39,214 bases of DNA from an uncultured Pelagibacteraceae bacterium (lineage in GTDB: Bacteria > Pseudomonadota > Alphaproteobacteria > Pelagibacterales > Pelagibacteraceae), in contig CABZEY010000010.1 in the NCBI GenBank assembly GCA_902524955.1, forward strand, positions 1 through 39,214, written 5' to 3'. Position 1 is the first letter of the stretch. Each line of letters begins with the position of its first letter. The position numbers and the translations under genes were made by a program. The notes beneath the pieces are model-generated. The model was not told the DNA's origin. It searched no databases and saw only the letters and a list, made by a program, of their open reading frames with translations. Of this stretch, positions 9,066 through 17,582 are shown piece by piece.

Positions 9066-9608
9066 ATGAAACTAATTACAATAATACTTACAATATTTTT
9101 TTTTTATTCTGCAAATGCCAATGAAATTAAATCTATCGTACTTGTAGATAGCTATTCAATAACTAATGTTGATTTGATAAAAGAAATCAGAGTCAACGAA
9201 ATTTTAAAAAGAAAATCATTAAATGAAGCAGAAAAAAGAATTTTATTAAAAAATCTAATCGAAGAAAAAATTAAAAAAATAGAAGTAGATAAGAATAATG
9301 TAAATGTAAACAAAGATGCTGTAAACAAAAGAGTAAGTCAAATATTAAGTAACTATCAATTAAATGAAATCGATAAAGATGAAATTAAAAAATATATGTT
9401 CAATAAAGTTGAAATTAATATGAGGTGGAACAAATTAATCACAATTTTGTTTTCTAGAAAATTAGAGATTAATATGAATGAGTTAGAAGAAAATATTAAA
9501 AATAAAGAAAAATTGATTAAAATTGAAAAAACAAAAAAAATAAACATTATTTCAAATACATTTTATAATGAAGTAAAAAGAAAATATTTAATAAAAAATA
9601 TTAGATGA
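9066..9608 (+). CDS. SurA-like periplasmic chaperone, N-domain only
   Basis: A 180-residue exported protein: signal peptide with probable cleavage after SANA (about 18), then IVLVDSYSITNVDLIKEIRV. This resembles the start of the SurA/parvulin chaperone N-domain, which typically reads as I-x-x-V-N-D-x-x-I-T-x-x-D-L. The rest is a Lys/Glu/Asn-rich helical region, also as in that domain. No parvulin PPIase domain is present, although SurA is normally about 430 residues with one or two. Position between lptD and pdxA-rsmA is the classical surA locus. Inferred role: a minimal periplasmic chaperone for outer-membrane proteins such as LptD. It starts one base after lptD and overlaps pdxA by four. 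The export call is strong; the SurA relationship is moderate. Confidence 0.65.
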   Translation: MKLITIILTIFFFYSANANEIKSIVLVDSYSITNVDLIKEIRVNEILKRKSLNEAEKRILLKNLIEEKIKKIEVDKNNVNVNKDAVNKRVSQILSNYQLNEIDKDEIKKYMFNKVEINMRWNKLITILFSRKLEINMNELEENIKNKEKLIKIEKTKKINIISNTFYNEVKRKYLIKNIR

Positions 9609-10507
9609 ATTCAATTTGTATTTTGTTAACAGATCACGACAGTATTAATGAAAATATAATTATACAGTCTTATAAATATTTGTTGGCAATTCGGATTAAT
9701 AAAATTTATTTTATAGGATCAAAAAAAAAGTTTAAAAAAATATATAATAAATTCGGCCAAAAAAAAAAATTTGAATTTATAGACATAGAACTTAAAAAAA
9801 ATGATTTTTTTAATTATCTTAAATCTATAACAAATAGAGCTATTAAAATATGCAAGAATAAAAAAAATACAATAATCCTAAATATGCCGCTTAATAAAAA
9901 AAAATTTCTTAAGAAAAAATTTCCAGGATTTACAGAGTTTTTTTCATATCACATGGATAAAAAAATGAATGAAAATATGCTTTTATATAATGAAAAAAAT
10001 TTTTCAGTCTGCCCTCTTACAACACATATAGAATTGAAAAATGTCGAAAATAAAATAAACGAAAACAAAATAAAGAATTGTATTACTAATATTACAAATT
10101 TTTATAAAAAAATAAATAAAAAAATAAGAATTGTCATCCTTGGATTAAATCCGCATGCAAGTTCTGACTTTAATAAAAATACTAAAGACAAAAAACTTCT
10201 TTACAAAATTATAAAAAATATGAAAAAAAAAAAGATCAATATTTCAGGTCCAGTTTCAGCTGATACTGCATTTATGGAAAATTTCAAAAATAAAGTTTTT
10301 ATAGGAATGTACCATGATCAGGTTTTAATTCCTTTTAAAACTATTAATAAATTTGATGGTATAAATATTACGATAGGAAAAAAAATTTTACGAATATCTC
10401 CTGATCATGGGACTGCTAGAAACTTATTAAAAAGGGGAAAAAAAACTATAAGTAATAAGAGTTTTTTAAAATGTTTAGATTTTTGCTCTAAAAAATTAAA
10501 TGTATAA
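9605..10507 (+). CDS. pdxA: 4-hydroxythreonine-4-phosphate dehydrogenase, divergent
   Basis: PdxA oxidises 4-phosphohydroxy-threonine on the DXP-dependent route to pyridoxal phosphate. At 300 residues it is about 30 short of the usual length. The three metal-binding histidines known from E. coli PdxA are kept: His141 in LTTHIEL, His184 in LNPHAS, and His237 in MYHDQ. GPVSADTAF (215-223), NITIGKK and PDHGTA also match. Two parts are altered: the substrate-binding GHTE motif reads GFTE at 108-111, and the NPHAGE loop has lost its GE. The locus (surA-pdxA-rsmA) is conserved. It overlaps both neighbours (4 and 8 bases). Identity is secure; whether activity or specificity is unchanged is open. Confidence 0.87.
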   Translation: MNSICILLTDHDSINENIIIQSYKYLLAIRINKIYFIGSKKKFKKIYNKFGQKKKFEFIDIELKKNDFFNYLKSITNRAIKICKNKKNTIILNMPLNKKKFLKKKFPGFTEFFSYHMDKKMNENMLLYNEKNFSVCPLTTHIELKNVENKINENKIKNCITNITNFYKKINKKIRIVILGLNPHASSDFNKNTKDKKLLYKIIKNMKKKKINISGPVSADTAFMENFKNKVFIGMYHDQVLIPFKTINKFDGINITIGKKILRISPDHGTARNLLKRGKKTISNKSFLKCLDFCSKKLNV

Positions 10508-11267
10508 AAAAAAATATGGTCAAAATTTCCTTGTAAATCAAAATGTTTCAAAAAAAATTTTATTCAATGAAAAAATTACAAAGCGAAATATTCTAGAAAT
10601 TGGAACAGGGAATCTTGCGTTAAGTAAATTTATTATTTCAAATCAACCCAAAAAATTCTTAGGAGTTGAAGTTGACAGAGATTTAAGTGATATATACCAT
10701 AAAAATGAAATTTCTGATAAAATTATATTTGAAGATGCATTAAAAATAAATGAAAGAAAATTTTTTAATAACGAAAACTTTTCTATAATTTCAAACTTAC
10801 CATTTAATATATCGTCTGAACTTGTTATCAAATGGTGTAAAATCCAAAACTCGTATAATTGCATTGATAGTATGGTGTTAATGTTTCAAAAAGAATTAGC
10901 GGAACGAATTATAGCAAAAAAAGACACAAAAAAATTTGGAAGACTAACAATTATATGTAATGCTTTTTTTTCAATTAAGAAGAAACTTTTAGTATCTAAA
11001 AATAATTTTTTTCCAATACCGAAAGTAGATGCTATGGTATTAAATTTTATTCCTCACAAAATTAACAAAATTAAAAAGAAAAACTTTGAAAAGTTAGAAA
11101 AAATTACAAGAATTTTTTTCAATGAGAGAAGGAAAATAAATAAAAAAAAAATAATAAAAAATTTTTCAGTTAGTAAAATTAAAAAGTATAATCTTGAAAA
11201 TCTTTATAATTTACGTGCAGAAAACATTGACAAAGAAATTTTTTTTAAATTGAGTAATATTTTATAA
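10500..11267 (+). CDS. rsmA: 16S rRNA (adenine-1518/1519-N6) dimethyltransferase
   Basis: RsmA (KsgA) dimethylates two adjacent adenines in the 3' hairpin of 16S rRNA during late small-subunit assembly. The 255 residues are near the family norm. Visible features are the N-terminal KKYGQNFL (4-11), SAM-binding motif I EIGTGNLAL (33-41), an acidic motif II, and the catalytic-type motif NLPF at 99-102 (usually NLPY; Phe occurs as a variant). PIPKVDAMV follows at about 172-180. It closes the lptF-to-rsmA run and overlaps pdxA by eight bases. Its stop is immediately adjacent to that of the convergent gmk. Confidence 0.94.
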   Translation: MYKKKYGQNFLVNQNVSKKILFNEKITKRNILEIGTGNLALSKFIISNQPKKFLGVEVDRDLSDIYHKNEISDKIIFEDALKINERKFFNNENFSIISNLPFNISSELVIKWCKIQNSYNCIDSMVLMFQKELAERIIAKKDTKKFGRLTIICNAFFSIKKKLLVSKNNFFPIPKVDAMVLNFIPHKINKIKKKNFEKLEKITRIFFNERRKINKKKIIKNFSVSKIKKYNLENLYNLRAENIDKEIFFKLSNIL

Positions 11268-11882
11268 TTATAATTTTTTTATAATTTTTTTAAACTTAGA
11301 TTTATTAATGTGTTCAATAAATAGATCATTAATTTTTTTAGATATTTCATTTACACATTTACTTAGTTTATCGTTAATATAAACGTAGTCATACTCCTCC
11401 CAATATTTAAGGTCTTTTCTTGCGGATGATAATCTTGATATTGCTAACGATTTATTATCAAGGTGTCGTTTAAAAAGTCTTTTTTTTAAACTTGAAATAC
11501 TTGGAGGGAGTAGGAAAAAAGAATAACAATTTTTTTTGATTTTTCTTCGTAAGTTTCTTGCACCCTGCCAATCGATATCTAATAAAATAACTTTATTATT
11601 TTTATTTTGTTTTCTTAATTCACTTTTTAAAGTTCCATAATAATTATTATGAACTTTAGCAGTCTCAAGAAATTTTTTTTCTTTTTTATATTTTAAAAAT
11701 TTTTTTTTTGAAATAAAAAAATAATCAACATTATTTATTTCATTTTTTCTTGGTTTCCGTGTTGTACAAGAAACTGATAAATAAGATTTATTAATTTTTT
11801 TTAAAAGTTTCTTCGTAATAGTTGTTTTTCCAACACCGGATGGTGAAGAGATAATTATTATTAAACTATTATTTAAAACCAA
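11268..11882 (-). CDS. gmk: Guanylate kinase
   Basis: Gmk phosphorylates GMP or dGMP to the diphosphate with ATP. It is 204 residues, a normal length. The P-loop SSPSGVGKT lies at about 12-20. The GMP-binding region follows: SCTTRKPRKNE and VDYFFISKKKF, then the VILLDIDWQGARNLR segment. Lysine enrichment is heavy, in line with the AT content. It lies 13 bases after acpP and is likely the last gene of the fabD-fabG-acpP unit. In many alphaproteobacteria fabF and mltG separate acpP and gmk; here they are missing. Confidence 0.94.
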   Translation of the reverse strand: MVLNNSLIIIISSPSGVGKTTITKKLLKKINKSYLSVSCTTRKPRKNEINNVDYFFISKKKFLKYKKEKKFLETAKVHNNYYGTLKSELRKQNKNNKVILLDIDWQGARNLRRKIKKNCYSFFLLPPSISSLKKRLFKRHLDNKSLAISRLSSARKDLKYWEEYDYVYINDKLSKCVNEISKKINDLFIEHINKSKFKKIIKKL

Positions 11883-11895
11883 AGCTTAAATGAAA

Positions 11896-12132
11896 TTATT
11901 TAGAATTACTTTCAATAAATTTTACAGCATCCCCAACAGTTAAAATTTTCTCTGCTTCGCTGTCCGAAATTTCAGATCCAAATTCTTCTTCAAATGCCAT
12001 TACTAATTCTACAGTGTCTAAACTATCAGCGCCTAGATCGTCTATAAAACTTGCTTCATCTGTAACTTTTGCTATATCAACCCCCAGATGATCTACGATT
12101 ATTTTTTTTACTTTTTCTCTAACATCACTCAT
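11896..12132 (-). CDS. acpP: Acyl carrier protein
   Basis: AcpP carries growing acyl chains as thioesters on a 4'-phosphopantetheine arm. This is a 78-residue acidic protein. Ser37 in the invariant motif [10 protein letters not shown] is the phosphopantetheine site, and the four-helix pattern is conserved throughout. Its base composition is more constrained than that of its neighbours, as usual for a highly expressed gene. It has one of the best ribosome-binding sites in the window, AAAGGAG five bases before the ATG, which fits the need for much more ACP than FabD or FabG. A 50-base gap separates it from fabG. Confidence 0.98.
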   Translation of the reverse strand: MSDVREKVKKIIVDHLGVDIAKVTDEASFIDDLGADSLDTVELVMAFEEEFGSEISDSEAEKILTVGDAVKFIESNSK

Positions 12133-12137
12133 AAATT

Positions 12138-12144
12138 CTCCTTT
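12138..12144 (-). promoter_or_regulatory. Strong Shine-Dalgarno site of acpP
   Basis: On the minus strand AAAGGAG ends five bases before the acpP ATG. Most genes in this window have no recognisable Shine-Dalgarno sequence, so this site probably marks high translation of ACP relative to its operon partners. Confidence 0.75.
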
Positions 12145-12182
12145 AGTTTAAATAAATCCTTTAAATGATTAATTTAACTTAA

Positions 12183-12917
12183 TCAAGCCATATACATCCC
12201 GCCATTAACATGTATTGTTTCACCAGTTATATAGGATGCTGCATCGGACGCTAAAAATAATACTGCATTAGCAATATCTTTGCCACTTCCAAGCCTGTTT
12301 ATTGGAATATTTTTTAATAATTCACTCTGATACTCTTCTTTAAGGTCCTTGGTCATATCTGTAGCTATGAACCCAGGTGAAACACAGTTCAATCTAATAT
12401 TTTTTTTGGCATATTCCTTTGCCAATGACTTGGTCATTGCTACAATGCCAGCCTTAGATGCTGTATAATTAGCTTGACCAGCATTTCCAGTGTGACCAAC
12501 AACTGAAGTTATATTAATTATATTTCCTGACTTTTTTCTAATCATTGATTTAATAGCAAATTGACACAAATAAAAAACAGAATTTAAATTTACGTCTATA
12601 ACATCTCTCCACTCTTCTTCTTTCATTCTTAATGTTAGATTATCTTTTGTGATACCAGCATTATTTACTAGAACATCAATACCACCTAATTCATCTATTA
12701 ATTTTGGAAATATTTTCGTAAGATCTGAATTATTTTTTAGATCTAATTGCTTTATTTTTATTTTTGGAAAATCTTTTTTTACATTTTCTAAATTTTTTAA
12801 ATTTGAACCAATCGTAAGGATTTCTGAGCTATTTTCATAAAACTCTTTCAAAATTGAATATCCAATACCCCTGGAACCACCCGTAATAATAACTTTTTTA
12901 TTTTTAAGATTATGCAT
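12183..12917 (-). CDS. fabG: 3-oxoacyl-[acyl-carrier-protein] reductase
   Basis: FabG reduces beta-ketoacyl-ACP with NADPH in each round of fatty-acid elongation. It is a 244-residue classical short-chain dehydrogenase with the nucleotide-binding TGGSRGIG at 12-19 and NNAG at about 85-88. The catalytic Ser138, Tyr151 and Lys155 lie in INITSVVG and YTASKAG. The C-terminal VNGGMYMA matches FabG. Its start overlaps the end of fabD by eight bases. The neighbours fabD and acpP make the FabG call safer than for an isolated short-chain dehydrogenase. Confidence 0.96.
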   Translation of the reverse strand: MHNLKNKKVIITGGSRGIGYSILKEFYENSSEILTIGSNLKNLENVKKDFPKIKIKQLDLKNNSDLTKIFPKLIDELGGIDVLVNNAGITKDNLTLRMKEEEWRDVIDVNLNSVFYLCQFAIKSMIRKKSGNIINITSVVGHTGNAGQANYTASKAGIVAMTKSLAKEYAKKNIRLNCVSPGFIATDMTKDLKEEYQSELLKNIPINRLGSGKDIANAVLFLASDAASYITGETIHVNGGMYMA

Positions 12918-13836
12918 AATTTTTAAAATCTTCCATATTATCTAATTTTACACATTTAATATCAAATTCAAATCTCTTAAACATATTAGTTAATGCCTTT
13001 CCCGGACCGCACTCTATACATTCTAAAATGTTATTTTCATAAAAAAATTCTATTGTTTCTCTCCATCTCACCCTATTGTAAACACAACTTATCAGTAATT
13101 GCTCTATTTCATTGCTGCTTTTAACTGGTAAAACACTAACATTCGAAACAATGGGAATTGCAGGATCATTTATTTCAAATTGTTTTAAAAAATTTTTCAA
13201 TTCATCAGCAGCAGACTTCATCATTTTACAATGAAAAGGTGCACTAACAGGTAAAGAAATTGCTTTTTTTTTCAATTCATTTTTAATTAAAATTACGAAA
13301 TTATCTATTTCTTTTTTATTGCCACTTACCACGCATTGTCCTGGACAATTATCATTTGAAATCTCAACTGATAAAAAGTTATTTTCTTCAATAAATTTTT
13401 CTAAATCTTTTACTTCAATATTTAAAATTGCTGCCATTGCACCTTGTCCGATTGGAACTGCATTTTGCATTGCTTGCCCTCTTTTTTTTAATATTTTTGC
13501 TGCATCTGCTAGCTTAATTGATTTAGCAGCTACTAAAGCTGAGTACTCACCTAAAGAGTGTCCAGCACAAAAGTTAAACTCATTTATTTTAATACCCTTT
13601 TCTTTTTTTAATGCTTCTAAAGTCGCAATACTAACAGCCATAATTGCAGGCTGTGTGTTTTCAGTTAAATTTAATTTATCAGACGCATCACCGAATATAA
13701 TTTCTGTTAATTTAAAATCTAATGCGTCATCAACTTCTTCAAAGACACGTTTCGATATACCAAAATTATCATACAAATGCTTTCCCATGCCCAAATATTG
13801 TGACCCTTGACCTGGAAAAACTATAGATTTAGTCAT
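12910..13836 (-). CDS. fabD: Malonyl-CoA:ACP transacylase
   Basis: FabD loads malonyl groups from CoA onto ACP. It has 308 residues, the family norm. The N-terminal FPGQGSQYLGMG is at 7-18. The nucleophile Ser94 is in GHSLGEYSA and the catalytic His202 in APFHCKMM. GQGAMAAIL and the C-terminal GPGKALTNM also match. It is the first gene of the fatty-acid unit and is divergent from rpsF across a 79-base gap that should hold both promoters. No strong ribosome-binding site is visible. Confidence 0.96.
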   Translation of the reverse strand: MTKSIVFPGQGSQYLGMGKHLYDNFGISKRVFEEVDDALDFKLTEIIFGDASDKLNLTENTQPAIMAVSIATLEALKKEKGIKINEFNFCAGHSLGEYSALVAAKSIKLADAAKILKKRGQAMQNAVPIGQGAMAAILNIEVKDLEKFIEENNFLSVEISNDNCPGQCVVSGNKKEIDNFVILIKNELKKKAISLPVSAPFHCKMMKSAADELKNFLKQFEINDPAIPIVSNVSVLPVKSSNEIEQLLISCVYNRVRWRETIEFFYENNILECIECGPGKALTNMFKRFEFDIKCVKLDNMEDFKNYA

Positions 13837-13915
13837 ATTTTTTTAGAATATATCTATTGAATAAAAATTAATACTCTTATATTTAACCTTTTCTTTATAT
13901 AAAAAAAATAAATTT
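13837..13915. promoter_or_regulatory. Divergent intergenic region between fabD and rpsF
   Basis: This 79-base AT-rich gap must carry promoters for two opposing operons. For rpsF, TTGAAT at 13857-13862 and TATATT at 13878-13883 form a possible -35/-10 pair, but the 15-base spacing is short. For fabD I see no convincing pair. Nothing resembling the S6:S18 leader motif is apparent. The region call is positional; the elements are weak guesses. Confidence 0.35.
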
Positions 13916-14242
13916 GTGAACATATACGAACATACATATATTACTGCACCAGAAGCAAATAAAAAAGATATAGAAAATATCGAGAAGAAGATAGGAGATA
14001 TTCTTAATAAGTCTTCTGGCAAAATTCATAAAACCGAGGACTGGGGCCTAAGAAATCTTGCATATCCAATTAAAAAAAACAACAAGGGTTATTACAGAAA
14101 TTTATACTTAGAAGGAGACAAGGATTCTATTAAAGAAATAGAAAATTTTGAAAAATTTGATGAAAAGATCATTAAATTTTTATCTATAAAGCTAAAAAGT
14201 TTACCTAAAGAAGATTCTGAATTATCAAAAGAAAAAAATTAA
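13916..14242 (+). CDS. rpsF: 30S ribosomal protein S6
   Basis: S6 binds S18 and the central domain of 16S rRNA in the platform of the small subunit. The 108 residues begin at a GTG: MNIYEHTYITAP aligns with the usual start of alphaproteobacterial S6, and no ATG is available upstream in frame. The segment EDWGLRNLAYPIKKNNKGYY (about 42-61) is the most typical part. There is no acidic C-terminal tail beyond a short lysine/glutamate end. No Shine-Dalgarno sequence precedes the start. It is the first gene of rpsF-rpsR-rplI; rpsR follows after one base. Confidence 0.94.
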   Translation: MNIYEHTYITAPEANKKDIENIEKKIGDILNKSSGKIHKTEDWGLRNLAYPIKKNNKGYYRNLYLEGDKDSIKEIENFEKFDEKIIKFLSIKLKSLPKEDSELSKEKN

Positions 14243-14243
14243 A

Positions 14244-14510
14244 ATGAGAAAAAAACAAACAAAAAAAAAAAATAGTTTTGGTTTAGGTTCCAAAATATCT
14301 CAGTTAGGAAAAAAAAACTGTCCATTAGCGAAAAAAAGTGTTGAGGAATTAAATTATAAAAACATTAAATTATTGAAAAAATATATTTCAGATTCTGCAA
14401 AAATATTACCAACCAGAATAACAAATGTGTCTCATTCAAAACAAAAGATATTAGTAAGAGAAATAAAAAGAGCGCGTGCTTTGGCCTTACTGCCATATGT
14501 AACAAATTAA
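14244..14510 (+). CDS. rpsR: 30S ribosomal protein S18
   Basis: S18 forms a dimer with S6 on the small-subunit platform. It is 88 residues, with a basic N-terminal extension of about 30 residues and then the conserved core. The core has CPLAKKSVEELNYKN (25-39), LLKKYISDSAKILPTRIT (about 43-60) and REIKRARALALLPY at the C-terminus. The IxxARALALLPY end is diagnostic. It lies one base after rpsF and two bases before rplI, consistent with a single message. Confidence 0.96.
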   Translation: MRKKQTKKKNSFGLGSKISQLGKKNCPLAKKSVEELNYKNIKLLKKYISDSAKILPTRITNVSHSKQKILVREIKRARALALLPYVTN

Positions 14511-14512
14511 CA

Positions 14513-14962
14513 ATGAAAGTCATTCTTTTAGAAAATATAAAAAAACTTGGTACAGTTGGCCAAAAAGTAAATGTAAAAGATGGTTTTGGACGAAACTTTT
14601 TATTAAAAAAAGGTAAAGCAATTTTACCTACTAAAGAAAATATTGCTCATTTTGAAAGTAAAAAAGCTGATATTATAAAAAAAAATGAATTAGAGATAAA
14701 GAGTGCAAAACAAAGTGCTGAAAAGCTAAAAGGTTGTAGAATAACTGTTTTTAAAGAAGTAATGGAAAACGGTAACTTATATGGTTCCATTACTATTAAA
14801 GAAATTTGTAACGAGTTACTCAACCTGACAAAAATTCAAATTAAACCAGAGCAAATAGAATTACCTAAAAGCATAAAGTCAAAAGGTGAATACAAATTTA
14901 AGGTAAATCTTCACGCAGATGTTCAATCTGAAGTTTCAATCGAAATTTTGCCAAAAGAATAA
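14513..14962 (+). CDS. rplI: 50S ribosomal protein L9
   Basis: L9 is an elongated large-subunit protein near the L1 stalk that affects reading-frame maintenance. The protein has 149 residues. The N-terminal RNA-binding domain is clear: MKVILLENIKKLGTVGQ, then VKDGFGRNFLLKKGKA. A linker helix (about 45-75) and a C-terminal domain with NGNLYGSIT follow. It is last in the ribosomal trio; a 72-base gap then precedes dnaB and may hold that gene's promoter. Confidence 0.96.
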   Translation: MKVILLENIKKLGTVGQKVNVKDGFGRNFLLKKGKAILPTKENIAHFESKKADIIKKNELEIKSAKQSAEKLKGCRITVFKEVMENGNLYGSITIKEICNELLNLTKIQIKPEQIELPKSIKSKGEYKFKVNLHADVQSEVSIEILPKE

Positions 14963-15034
14963 TTGCTAACTTTTCCACATATAAAATAAAATTTTTAAAA
15001 ATACAAAAAATTAGAATAAGTATATTTAATATAT

Positions 15035-16459
15035 ATGAGTTCAAACTTAGTTAATTTAGATATTTCAAAAGAAAATCAAACACCAAAAAATATAGAAGCT
15101 GAGCAAACGATCATAGGATCATTACTTGCTAATAATGAAATTTTTGACGAAATAACAGATCAGATAGACGAAAACTATTTTTTTGATCCTATCCATCAAA
15201 AGATCTATAAAATAATATCAAACTTAATATCTAAAGGTCTTTTGGCAAATCCTGTAACGATTAAAAATTTCTTTAATTCAAAAGAAGAATTAGTTGAGAT
15301 TGGAGGAATAGATTATCTTATTAAACTTACTAAAGTTTCAACTACTAAAAATCAAATTAAATTTTATTCTCAACTGCTATCTGATTTATATATTAGAAGA
15401 CAACTAATTAATATCAGTGAAGAAACTCTAGAAGAAAGCAAAAATAAAGACTTGGAAATTTCTGGAACAAATATTTTGGAAAATACTGAAAGAAAGCTTT
15501 TCGATATTGCAGAGAGGGGTGAATTTCAGAGAAGCTTTGTCACTTTTAAAGATGCATTAAAAGAAACAATAGATATGGCGACTGCCGCTTACAAAAATGA
15601 TCAAGGAATTGTTGGTGTTCCTTCGGGTCTAACTGACCTTGATGATAGACTTGGTGGATTACATAAACAAGATTTGATAATAATAGCAGGAAGACCCTCA
15701 ATGGGAAAAACTGCTCTCGCCACAAACATTGCTTTCAATGCTTCATTAAATATAAAAAAGAATAACTTGAAAACCTCAGTTGCTTTTTTTTCGCTTGAAA
15801 TGTCATCAGAACAGTTATCCACTAGAATTTTAGCTGAGCAATCAAGGATTAAATCCAATGACATTAGAAGAGGAAAAATTAATCAAGATGATTTTGAAAG
15901 ATTTATTGAAGCATCTAAAAATTTAGAAATGTTACCTCTGCATATTGATGATACACCTGCCATAACTATTTCAGCATTAAGTAATAGAGCTAGAAGACTA
16001 AAAAGAAAAGAAGGTTTAGATCTATTAGTAATAGATTATATCCAATTAATGAAATCATCTGGGTATAGAAATGAAGGTAGAGTTTTGGAAATTGCAGAAA
16101 TCACTCAAGGATTAAAAGCATTAGCTAAAGAGTTGGATGTCCCAATACTTGCTTTATCTCAACTATCAAGACAAGTCGAACAGAGAGAGGATAAAAAACC
16201 GCAACTTTCCGACCTAAGAGAGTCAGGATCAATAGAACAGGATGCAGATGTGGTTATGTTTGTATTTAGAGAACAATATTATTTAGAAAAGCAAGAACCA
16301 AAGGCAGGAACGGCTGAACATGTAGAATGGCAGGAAAAGATGAGTCAAATTCATAATGAGGCTGAAATTATTATCGGTAAGCAAAGGCATGGTCCCACAG
16401 GAGTAATCAAGCTAGAATTTGAGAGCGCATTTACTAAATTTAAGGATGCTACAAATTAA
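15035..16459 (+). CDS. dnaB: Replicative DNA helicase DnaB
   Basis: DnaB is the hexameric helicase that unwinds DNA 5'-3' ahead of the replisome. It is 474 residues with no intein. The N-terminal primase-interaction domain (about 15-120) opens with NIEAEQTIIGSLL. A linker leads to the RecA-like ATPase, which has Walker A GRPSMGKT at 219-226, SLEMSSEQLSTR, Walker B LLVIDYIQLM, and the DNA-binding LSQLSRQVEQR and DLRESGSIEQDADVV segments. It lies in the rplI-dnaB-alr order common in alphaproteobacteria. Confidence 0.97.
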   Translation: MSSNLVNLDISKENQTPKNIEAEQTIIGSLLANNEIFDEITDQIDENYFFDPIHQKIYKIISNLISKGLLANPVTIKNFFNSKEELVEIGGIDYLIKLTKVSTTKNQIKFYSQLLSDLYIRRQLINISEETLEESKNKDLEISGTNILENTERKLFDIAERGEFQRSFVTFKDALKETIDMATAAYKNDQGIVGVPSGLTDLDDRLGGLHKQDLIIIAGRPSMGKTALATNIAFNASLNIKKNNLKTSVAFFSLEMSSEQLSTRILAEQSRIKSNDIRRGKINQDDFERFIEASKNLEMLPLHIDDTPAITISALSNRARRLKRKEGLDLLVIDYIQLMKSSGYRNEGRVLEIAEITQGLKALAKELDVPILALSQLSRQVEQREDKKPQLSDLRESGSIEQDADVVMFVFREQYYLEKQEPKAGTAEHVEWQEKMSQIHNEAEIIIGKQRHGPTGVIKLEFESAFTKFKDATN

Positions 16460-16508
16460 AAATAGTTACTTTTGTAAAATTTAATTATATACCAATCACT
16501 TAATAAAA

Positions 16509-17582
16509 ATGAAATATTCAACTCCTTCATTGGATATAAACCTAAATGCTGTTAAGCACAATTATAATTTAATCAAAAAGTATTGTGGAAACTCAGAAGT
16601 CTGTGGAACTGTAAAAGCTTCAAGCTATGGTCTTGGAGGTCACAATAAAATAGTAAATAAATTAATAAAATCTGGTTGTAAAAGATTTTTTGTAGCAAAT
16701 ATTAATGAGGGGATATTTATACGAAAAAAATTTAAATCAATAACCATAAATGTTTTAAATGGATTAAATAAAAGTGAAGAAAAAATTTTTCGTAAATATA
16801 ATTTAATACCAGTTATCAATACAATTACACAGCTTAAAAAATGGTTAAAATTTAACAAAAATAAAAATAGACTTATATTACATTTTGATACTGGAATGTG
16901 CAGGTTGGGTATTCAAGAGAATAAAATTAATGAAGTTGTAAAATTAAAAAAAAAGCTAAATGAATATAGAGAAGTTATAATTATGAGTCATCTAGCTTGT
17001 TCAGGTAATAAAAAAGATAAATATAATAAGATACAAAGACAGCGATTTGAAAAAATCAAAAGAAAACTTCCTGGGTATAAATATAGTTTAGCTGCATCAG
17101 GTGGAATTTTTTTAGGAAAAAAATACCACTATGATTTAGTTCGACCCGGTATAAATCTTTATGGAGGTAATCAAAATTTTAATAAAAAAATCATGCATGT
17201 TGTTAGCCTTAGATCCCCGGTTATACAAATTAACCATTTAAAAAAGGGCGAAACAGCTGGTTACTCTAGAACTTTTAAAGCAAAAAAAAATACGGTTACT
17301 GCAACAATTCCAATGGGTTATGCAGATGGTATAGGTATTCGATTATCAAATAAAGGATATGTTCATTTTAAAGGAAAAAAACTTCCAATGATTGGGAGAG
17401 TGTCAATGGATCTAATAATAATAGATATAACTAAATTAAAAAACAAAATTAAAGAAGGAGATTTTGTAAGTATATATGATAACAAATTTACAATAGATAA
17501 TTTTGCAAATTTAACCGGAACAATTCCTTATAGAATTATTACCTGTATTTCAAAAAGATATTTAAGAAATTATAAAAATTAA
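16509..17582 (+). CDS. alr: Alanine racemase
   Basis: Alr interconverts L- and D-alanine, supplying D-Ala for peptidoglycan. It is 357 residues. The PLP-binding Lys36 lies in GTVKASSYGLG (family pattern VVKADAYGHG). The second catalytic base, Tyr252, is in AGYSRTF, followed by ATIPMGYADG and the MIGRVSMD segment. The SS in place of the usual DA/N around the PLP lysine is a mild departure. Its stop shares a base with the start of the downstream exporter (TAATG), so the two are probably translated together. Confidence 0.94.
   Translation: MKYSTPSLDINLNAVKHNYNLIKKYCGNSEVCGTVKASSYGLGGHNKIVNKLIKSGCKRFFVANINEGIFIRKKFKSITINVLNGLNKSEEKIFRKYNLIPVINTITQLKKWLKFNKNKNRLILHFDTGMCRLGIQENKINEVVKLKKKLNEYREVIIMSHLACSGNKKDKYNKIQRQRFEKIKRKLPGYKYSLAASGGIFLGKKYHYDLVRPGINLYGGNQNFNKKIMHVVSLRSPVIQINHLKKGETAGYSRTFKAKKNTVTATIPMGYADGIGIRLSNKGYVHFKGKKLPMIGRVSMDLIIIDITKLKNKIKEGDFVSIYDNKFTIDNFANLTGTIPYRIITCISKRYLRNYKN

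Noticed and set aside
13319-13810. 163-codon open frame on the plus strand opposite fabD
   Set aside because: It is fully antisense to a well-supported fabD and shows no family features; long antisense frames occur by chance in this sequence.
13837-13915. S6:S18 autoregulatory leader before rpsF
   Set aside because: No stem with the needed conserved bases can be drawn in this short AT-rich gap.
14963-15034. Defined promoter for dnaB
   Set aside because: The 72-base gap is AT-rich with TATA-like strings, but no -35/-10 pair has acceptable spacing.
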